Positions 58,968 to 64,000 of a DNA stretch of 64,000 bases are shown here, one piece after another. A program made the translations under genes and the position numbers. The notes under the pieces were generated by a model. It ran no database searches. It was given only the letters and a program-made list of their open reading frames with translations, and was not told where the DNA came from. This stretch comes from Planctomycetaceae bacterium (GTDB lineage Bacteria > Planctomycetota > Planctomycetia > Planctomycetales > Planctomycetaceae): NCBI GenBank assembly GCA_017795105.1, contig CP051247.1, positions 5,915,001-5,979,000 of the forward strand, read 5' to 3'. How positions within the stretch are numbered: position 1 is the first letter of the stretch; each line of letters starts with the position of its first letter.

Positions 58968-60983
58968 ATGTCAGACCATTTTTCCGAGAAACGCGAGCGA
59001 CTGGTCGAGCAGGAATTGCGAGTTCAGGGAATCGAATGTCCCCGGGTTCTGAAGGCGATGCGAACCGTTCCACGCGAGAAGTTCGTTCCGCAAGACGTCC
59101 AGGATGTGGCTTATCGCAACGCTCCATTGCCAATTGAAGAAGGACAGACGATCTCGCAGCCACTCATTGTGGCACTGATGGCTGAGGCTCTCGAGTTGAC
59201 CGGCAGTGAGCGGGTCCTCGAGATTGGAACCGGTTCTGGTTACGCGGCTGCAGTTCTGGCTGAGCTGGCCGGAGAAGTCTACACGGTCGAACGGTTCGGG
59301 TGGCTGGCCGAAACGGCGGAAACGCGGCTGAAGGCGCTGGGCTATCACAATGTTCATGTCCTGCTGGGAGACGGAACGCTCGGCTGGCCCGATCATGCCC
59401 CGTACGACGCGATCGTTGTCGCCGCTGGAGGGCCCGACGTTCCCGAGACACTCACACGGCAACTGAAGGTGGGCGGCCGTCTGGTCATTCCGGTGGGGGA
59501 GCAGAAGCACCTGCAGACACTCGTTCGCGTCACGCGGACCGGCCAGGATGAGTTTGAGACAGAGGATCTTGGCAACGTTCGCTTCGTTCCTCTGGTTGGC
59601 CAGGAGGGCTGGGACACGGGCGACGAAGAGGACGAACTGCCGGTCTCTCCGAAGACGGGCAAACGTTATTCGAACATGTCTCTGCCGGAGTTGATCCGCG
59701 AAGCGGCCGAGTCCTTCGAAAGCGTCGACGAGGCTGATCTGTCGGGAGTCCTTGAACGCATTGGCGATTCCCGTCTCGTCCTCATCGGGGAAGGCACGCA
59801 CGGAACCTCCGAGTTCTATCGGATGCGGGCCCGCATGACCGAATCGCTGATCGAGCAGAAGGGCTTTGATTTTGTAGCCGTTGAAGCCGACTGGCCGGAC
59901 GCCGGGCGAATCAACGACTATGTGACCAACGGACGATCTGGTGAAGCCAGAAAATGGAATGCTTTCGATCGCTTCCCCGAGTGGATGTGGAGAAATCATG
60001 AAGTGCTCGATTTCGTCGAATGGCTGCGTGAGTTCAATCTGAAGAGGAAAGACAAACACCGGCGAGTCAACTGGTATGGCCTCGACCTGTACAGTCTCTT
60101 CACTTCGATTCGTGTCGTTCTCGACTATCTCGAAAAGGTCGATCCAGAATGCGCGGAGTTGGCCCGGGAGCGTTACAGTTGCCTCACCGCCTGGGAGCCC
60201 GATCCACAATCCTACGGGCGGGCTGCAGTGCTGGGGCAGTACCGCTCATGCGAGGAGGACGTTGTCCACATGCTGCAGGATCTCTTAACGCGGCAGATGG
60301 AGTACGCCCGCTACGACGGCGAGTATTTCATGGACGCTGCGTTGAATGCCCGACTTATTGCTAACGCCGAGAAGTACTATCGCGTCATGTATCAGGGAGG
60401 CGACGACTCCTGGAATCTGCGCGACCAGCATATGTTCGAGACTCTGGAGTCTCTGCTGGACTTTCACGGAGCCGGGTCCAAGGCTGTTGTCTGGGCCCAC
60501 AATTCCCATTTGGGGGACGACGCAGCGACAGAAATGGGACGCAGCGGCCAGATCAATCTGGGGCATCTCTGCCGCAAACGGTTTGGGGATTCGGCATACC
60601 TGATCGGGCAATTGACCGATCGAGGAACTGTGGCAGCCGCTCCCTTCTGGGGTGAGCTGATGGAACGGATGCAGGTTCGCCCCTCTCATGAAGAAAGCTA
60701 CGAGAGGGTGCTTCACGATGCCGGCTTGAAGCAGGCGTTCCTGCCGTTGAAAACGACCGAACTGCCTGGCTTCCAGGAACGGGTTGGGACATCACGACTC
60801 GAACGGGCAATCGGTGTCGTCTATCGACCTCACACTGAGGTGCAGAGCCACTACTTCGAGGTTTCCCTCACCGATCAGTTCGATGAACTGGTCTGGTTCG
60901 ATGAGTCAACGGCCATTCATCCACTCGATGCCGCGTCGATGAACTTCGATCCCGACCGACATCCGTTCTCGCTCATTGATTGA
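58968..60983 (+). CDS. Protein-L-isoaspartate O-methyltransferase fused to erythromycin-esterase-like domain
   Basis: 671 aa; GGAG before the ATG. Residues 1-215 are a PIMT: VPREKFVPQDVQDVAYRNAP, LPIEEGQTISQPLIVALMAE and the AdoMet motif VLEIGTGSGYAAAVLAEL. Residues about 235-665 match the erythromycin-esterase (Ere) superfamily: VLIGEGTHGTSEFYRMRARM with the key Glu/His, FVAVEADWPDAGRINDYV, RVNWYGLDLYSLF, VVWAHNSHLGDDAATEMG and a C-terminal AIGVVYRPHTEVQSHYFEVS. PIMT repairs isoaspartyl residues; the esterase-like part may hydrolyse a related ester. Stand-alone by context. Confidence 0.92.
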   Translation: MSDHFSEKRERLVEQELRVQGIECPRVLKAMRTVPREKFVPQDVQDVAYRNAPLPIEEGQTISQPLIVALMAEALELTGSERVLEIGTGSGYAAAVLAELAGEVYTVERFGWLAETAETRLKALGYHNVHVLLGDGTLGWPDHAPYDAIVVAAGGPDVPETLTRQLKVGGRLVIPVGEQKHLQTLVRVTRTGQDEFETEDLGNVRFVPLVGQEGWDTGDEEDELPVSPKTGKRYSNMSLPELIREAAESFESVDEADLSGVLERIGDSRLVLIGEGTHGTSEFYRMRARMTESLIEQKGFDFVAVEADWPDAGRINDYVTNGRSGEARKWNAFDRFPEWMWRNHEVLDFVEWLREFNLKRKDKHRRVNWYGLDLYSLFTSIRVVLDYLEKVDPECAELARERYSCLTAWEPDPQSYGRAAVLGQYRSCEEDVVHMLQDLLTRQMEYARYDGEYFMDAALNARLIANAEKYYRVMYQGGDDSWNLRDQHMFETLESLLDFHGAGSKAVVWAHNSHLGDDAATEMGRSGQINLGHLCRKRFGDSAYLIGQLTDRGTVAAAPFWGELMERMQVRPSHEESYERVLHDAGLKQAFLPLKTTELPGFQERVGTSRLERAIGVVYRPHTEVQSHYFEVSLTDQFDELVWFDESTAIHPLDAASMNFDPDRHPFSLID

Positions 60984-61010
60984 AGGAAATTGCTTCGTGA
61001 TACTCGGGCG

Positions 61011-62426
61011 TCAGTCGCCCTCTGACCGGTTTGGATTCAATCCGTATTTGCGAATCTTCTCTCGCAACGTCTGGCGGTGCAGCCCGAGGATTCGGGCAGC
61101 TTCCTGACGATTCCCGCTGGTCAACTTGAGCGCCTCTTCCATAATGACCGGCTCGGCCGCAGCGAGAAACGCTTCGTGCATGCCTTCAGCAGACGAGGCA
61201 TCGTCCGGGTTGTAGGTCTCGTTCCACCATTCGCGAACTGCATCCGCCAGTTGAGGACGCCGCCCCACTTCTTCTCCTCGTCGCATGGGAGGTGGAAACG
61301 ATCGTGGCGAGATTTCTCCAGCCCTAGTCACGATCACCGCATGCTCAATCACGTTTCGCAATTCGCGAATGTTCCCATTCCAGGGGCGGGATACCAGTTC
61401 TTCCAGAGCCGAGGGAGAAAGCCTGATCGCTCGCTGCGGATCGACATTCTTCATGAAATGACGTGCCAGCAGAGGGATATCCTCCATCCGTTCCCGCAGC
61501 GGAGGAATTTCAATCCGAAACACACTCAGGCGGTAAAACAGGTCCTCGCGAAACTCCCCTCGGGCGACCATCTCTTCCAGATTTCGATGCGTTGCCGCGA
61601 CGAGACGGAAGTCGGACGTGTGCTGCTCATCCTGCCCCACGGGCGTGACAACCTTCGTTTCCAGGACACGCAACAGTTTGACCTGGGTCGGCAACGAGAT
61701 GTCGCCAATCTCATCGAGGAACGCCGTTCCGCCATCGGCGGCCTGAAGAAGTCCCCGCCGCTCGTCGACGGCTCCTGTAAAGGCTCCCCTGGAATGGCCA
61801 AACAGCTCACTTTCAAGAACCGACTCGTTCATCGCAGGGATACAGACCGGAATGAACGGGCCGCTCGACCGGTTGCTGTAGCGATGGATCGCGGCAGCGA
61901 CAAGTTCTTTTCCCGTACCACTTTCTCCGGTGATTAGAACCGGGACATCGTGGGCGGCGACCATCGCGATCTTACGGAAGACCGCCTGCATTCCCGGCGA
62001 GGTCCCGAGTAGAGTCTGCGACATGTCTGAAGAGGCGGAGGGTTGATCATCGGCAGGCAACGCCGGCTTCGAACCCAGCGCTCTGCGGACAACCTGAATC
62101 GCATCTTCCAGATCGAACGGCTTCGTGAGATATTCGAACGCTCCGCGTTTGATGGCCTGGACCGCCGTATCGAGGTTGCCGAACGCCGTGATCATAATCA
62201 CGGGAGTATCGCGCGTGACGTTCTTCAAGGCTTCCAGTGCTTCGAGACCATCCATCCCCGGCAGGCGAATGTCCATCACCACGGCATCGGGACGCATCCG
62301 CCCGGCGATCTGTAACGCTTCCTCAGCTGTCGAGGCCGCCACCACATCGTGGCCGTCGTCTGTCAGGGCCTGCTCCAGCGTCCAGCAGATCGATGGTTCA
62401 TCATCGACAACCAGAATACTACTCAT
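61011..62426 (-). CDS. Sigma-54-dependent response regulator (NtrC family)
   Basis: 471 aa. Receiver domain 1-118 with phospho-acceptor Asp52 (VVMDIRLPGMDG) and Lys102. AAA+ domain about 138-370 with Walker A GESGTGKE (167-174), the sigma-54 contact loop GAFTGA (214-219), Walker B GGTAFLDEIGD and arginine-finger region FREDLFYRLSVF. C-terminal Fis-type HTH (NRQEAARILGLHRQTLREKI). All motifs needed to activate sigma-54 polymerase are intact. Its start overlaps the kinase stop by four bases. Target genes unknown. Confidence 0.96.
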   Translation of the reverse strand: MSSILVVDDEPSICWTLEQALTDDGHDVVAASTAEEALQIAGRMRPDAVVMDIRLPGMDGLEALEALKNVTRDTPVIMITAFGNLDTAVQAIKRGAFEYLTKPFDLEDAIQVVRRALGSKPALPADDQPSASSDMSQTLLGTSPGMQAVFRKIAMVAAHDVPVLITGESGTGKELVAAAIHRYSNRSSGPFIPVCIPAMNESVLESELFGHSRGAFTGAVDERRGLLQAADGGTAFLDEIGDISLPTQVKLLRVLETKVVTPVGQDEQHTSDFRLVAATHRNLEEMVARGEFREDLFYRLSVFRIEIPPLRERMEDIPLLARHFMKNVDPQRAIRLSPSALEELVSRPWNGNIRELRNVIEHAVIVTRAGEISPRSFPPPMRRGEEVGRRPQLADAVREWWNETYNPDDASSAEGMHEAFLAAAEPVIMEEALKLTSGNRQEAARILGLHRQTLREKIRKYGLNPNRSEGD

Positions 62427-63853
62427 ACACCTTCTCTTCGTGACTTATCGCTTGAAATCAGTCCGGCTGCCCGGTTATCCGTGACCGCACTGTCGACGGA
62501 TGAAGAATCCGGAATCGTCAACCGAAACTGTGTTCGCTCGTTAATTCGATCATACTCAAGAAAGCCCCCGCAGTCTTCCACGGCCCGCGTGGCCAGAGCC
62601 AAACCGAGTCCGACACCCTCTTTTTTCGTGGTGAAGAAGGGCTGAAAGATTTCCTCGATCACTTCCGCGGAGACTCCGGGACCGTTATCGATGATGTCGA
62701 TCACGATCGTCCCGTCGGATTTTCGCGCATGCAATTGCACTTCACCGCCCGGACCAGCCGCTTCGGTCGCATTGAGCACAATGTTGAGCAGCGCTCCACG
62801 AATGGCATCGCCGTCAGGGGCCCGAACGTTCATTCTCTCCAGCTGAGAATCGAACTGAATCTTCTGATGAGCGCAAATGGGCTCGATCAAAGCAACCACA
62901 TCCTGAACGACTTCCGCCAGGCTGGTCGAAACCTGGGGACTGGTTTCCCCTCTCGAGAGACGCAGCAATGCTTTAATCTGCTCCTCAGTCAACGTGAGTT
63001 GCTTCAACGCCATTTCGATGGCGGGATCATCCCGTGTCGCACAGTGACGTTGATGAAGTTGCAGCGAAACTCGGGCCCCCGTGAGCGAGTTCCGGAACTG
63101 ATGAGCCATTCCGCCCGCAAGCTGAGTCAGCATTTGGGCCCGCTCATTGTCGCGAATCCGTTGCATTGTCAACTTGAGAACCGAAGCCATGCTGTTGATC
63201 GATTCCGCCAGTTCGCTCAATTCGTCTTTGATCGGCAGGGCAGGGAGGGGCTCGAAGCTTCCGCCGGCAATCCGGGCAACATGACGCTCCACCGTACGTA
63301 ATCGATCTGCGATGCGGTGAGAAATCCAGATCGAAGCGAAAACAGTCACGAGAAGGAACAGCAGTCCGATCGCCAGCGACGGAAGCATGGCGGCATACTC
63401 GGCCTGTTCCCACCGACTCTCCGGATAGAGAATGAGAACGTCGCCAAGCTCCGTGCCGACCGGTCGAGTGACGACTTCGGCGAAATAGCGTTCCCCTCCG
63501 AGTTTGAGTTCGGACCGTGTTCCGACCGATTCGCTGACCGACGCGGCCGCTGTATCCAGATCCGGAAGCAGCGGCGGCACATCGCTGGAAAGAGTCGAGG
63601 AACGGAGTTGTCCCTGGCTGTTGTAAACGACGAAATGAGCCTGGGAGAGATCATGCAACTGAGCCAGTACGCCCGCTGTGAGCGGATAAGCAGCCATACG
63701 GACCGTCGAAACGACGCTATCGAGGCGGCCCGCGATCTCCTCCTGAGCACGCTGGACCGCGATCCAGGCCGAGGAGATCGTCACGGCGAGAACTGTGACG
63801 ATCTGTATCGTGGCAACGGGAATCAGAATCTGTAGTCGAAGGGGCCAGCGCAT
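62423..63853 (-). CDS. Membrane sensor histidine kinase, partner of the NtrC-type regulator
   Basis: 476 aa. TM1 (about 10-32), a periplasmic sensor region (about 35-155), TM2 (157-177), HAMP (178-230), HisKA with His251 (LAGGMAHQFRNSLTGARVSL), and HATPase_c with NIVLNATEAA, DNGPGVSAEV and GVGLGLALATRAV. The H-box has Gln-Phe-Arg where many NtrB-type kinases have Glu-Ile-Arg-Asn; the Asn is kept. Four-base ATGA overlap with the regulator gene means coupled production. The signal is unknown. Confidence 0.94.
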   Translation of the reverse strand: MRWPLRLQILIPVATIQIVTVLAVTISSAWIAVQRAQEEIAGRLDSVVSTVRMAAYPLTAGVLAQLHDLSQAHFVVYNSQGQLRSSTLSSDVPPLLPDLDTAAASVSESVGTRSELKLGGERYFAEVVTRPVGTELGDVLILYPESRWEQAEYAAMLPSLAIGLLFLLVTVFASIWISHRIADRLRTVERHVARIAGGSFEPLPALPIKDELSELAESINSMASVLKLTMQRIRDNERAQMLTQLAGGMAHQFRNSLTGARVSLQLHQRHCATRDDPAIEMALKQLTLTEEQIKALLRLSRGETSPQVSTSLAEVVQDVVALIEPICAHQKIQFDSQLERMNVRAPDGDAIRGALLNIVLNATEAAGPGGEVQLHARKSDGTIVIDIIDNGPGVSAEVIEEIFQPFFTTKKEGVGLGLALATRAVEDCGGFLEYDRINERTQFRLTIPDSSSVDSAVTDNRAAGLISSDKSRREGV

Positions 63854-63907
63854 TGCGATTTCAGAGTAACCCGTTTCCGAGGATGGTACGAATGCAAGGG
63901 CGGCGAA

Positions 63908-64000
63908 TTATTCGCCAGTCGCGATTGGTTTCTCGCCATTCCGTTCAAGCCGCAGGACTGTTCGACAGCGGATCACGCTCTCTCCGCAGTACGTTTTGAC
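63908..64000 (-). CDS. C-terminal fragment of a gene running off the right edge
   Basis: The only minus-strand frame that stays open to the window edge reads 30 codons ending NGEKPIATGE and a TAA. It is upstream of the kinase gene and could be its operon neighbour. Too short to identify; could be non-coding. Confidence 0.35.
   Translation of the reverse strand, partial: VKTYCGESVIRCRTVLRLERNGEKPIATGE

Noticed and set aside
58971..60209. 412-codon open frame on the minus strand
   Set aside because: Antisense to the methyltransferase-esterase fusion, both domains of which are well defined on the plus strand.

Overview
The window looks like chromosomal DNA of a planctomycete, moderately GC-rich. 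The main evidence is four gene pairs that join a planctomycete cytochrome c / DUF1549 / DUF1553 protein (PSD1 type) to a twin-arginine-exported DUF1501 protein. A DUF1559 prepilin-like protein, ECF sigma factors tied to a Ser/Thr kinase or a FecR-like protein, and a sulfatase support this. Ectoine genes, a GH16 glycanase, a sulfatase-sialidase fusion and Na+/SulP transporters suggest a marine or halotolerant organism that meets sulfated polysaccharides. I saw no tRNA, rRNA, CRISPR array, transposase or phage gene.

Layout. 1-3.2 kb: RND efflux pump cut by the left edge. 3.3-8.0 kb: an ECF sigma factor divergent from a two-gene unit, a membrane-anchored Ser/Thr kinase with a cysteine-free FGE-like C-terminus followed by a cytoplasmic clostripain-like (C11) cysteine peptidase homologue. 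8.0-9.8 kb: secreted Cys-containing protein and DUF1559 protein. 10.1-20.9 kb: two PSD1/DUF1501 pairs, the second in an operon with an ECF sigma factor and a FecR-like regulator. 21-24.7 kb: NhaR-like regulator, ribosome-hibernation factor, UspA, and VOC, DoxX and DinB proteins. 24.8-29.2 kb: third PSD1/DUF1501 pair. 29.5-38.3 kb: small c-type cytochrome, GH16, truncated haemoglobin, PQQ-type propeller, sulfatase-sialidase fusion, alpha/beta hydrolase, Gfo/Idh/MocA oxidoreductase.

38.4-45.9 kb (minus strand): a tightly coupled eight-gene operon made of SpeD, a DUF4178 zinc-ribbon membrane protein, a 54-aa membrane peptide, DUF350, a membrane-fused spermidine synthase, a twin-arginine FAD oxidoreductase, an unknown protein and a polytopic membrane protein. 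It looks like an envelope-associated aminopropyl/polyamine pathway. 46.3-51.0 kb: an 85-aa stand-alone HisKA-like domain and the fourth PSD1/DUF1501 pair. 51.2-56.6 kb: MarR regulator, ectD, ectB, ectA and a divergent Na+/solute symporter, with no ectC. 56.8-63.9 kb: SulP transporter, a protein-isoaspartate methyltransferase fused to an erythromycin-esterase-like domain, and a histidine kinase / NtrC-type regulator pair.

The best candidates for new biology are the sigma / kinase-FGE / C11 peptidase cassette, the membrane polyamine operon, the ectABD set without ectC, and a 95-bp intergenic repeat found at two convergent gene ends (33.2 and 56.6 kb).
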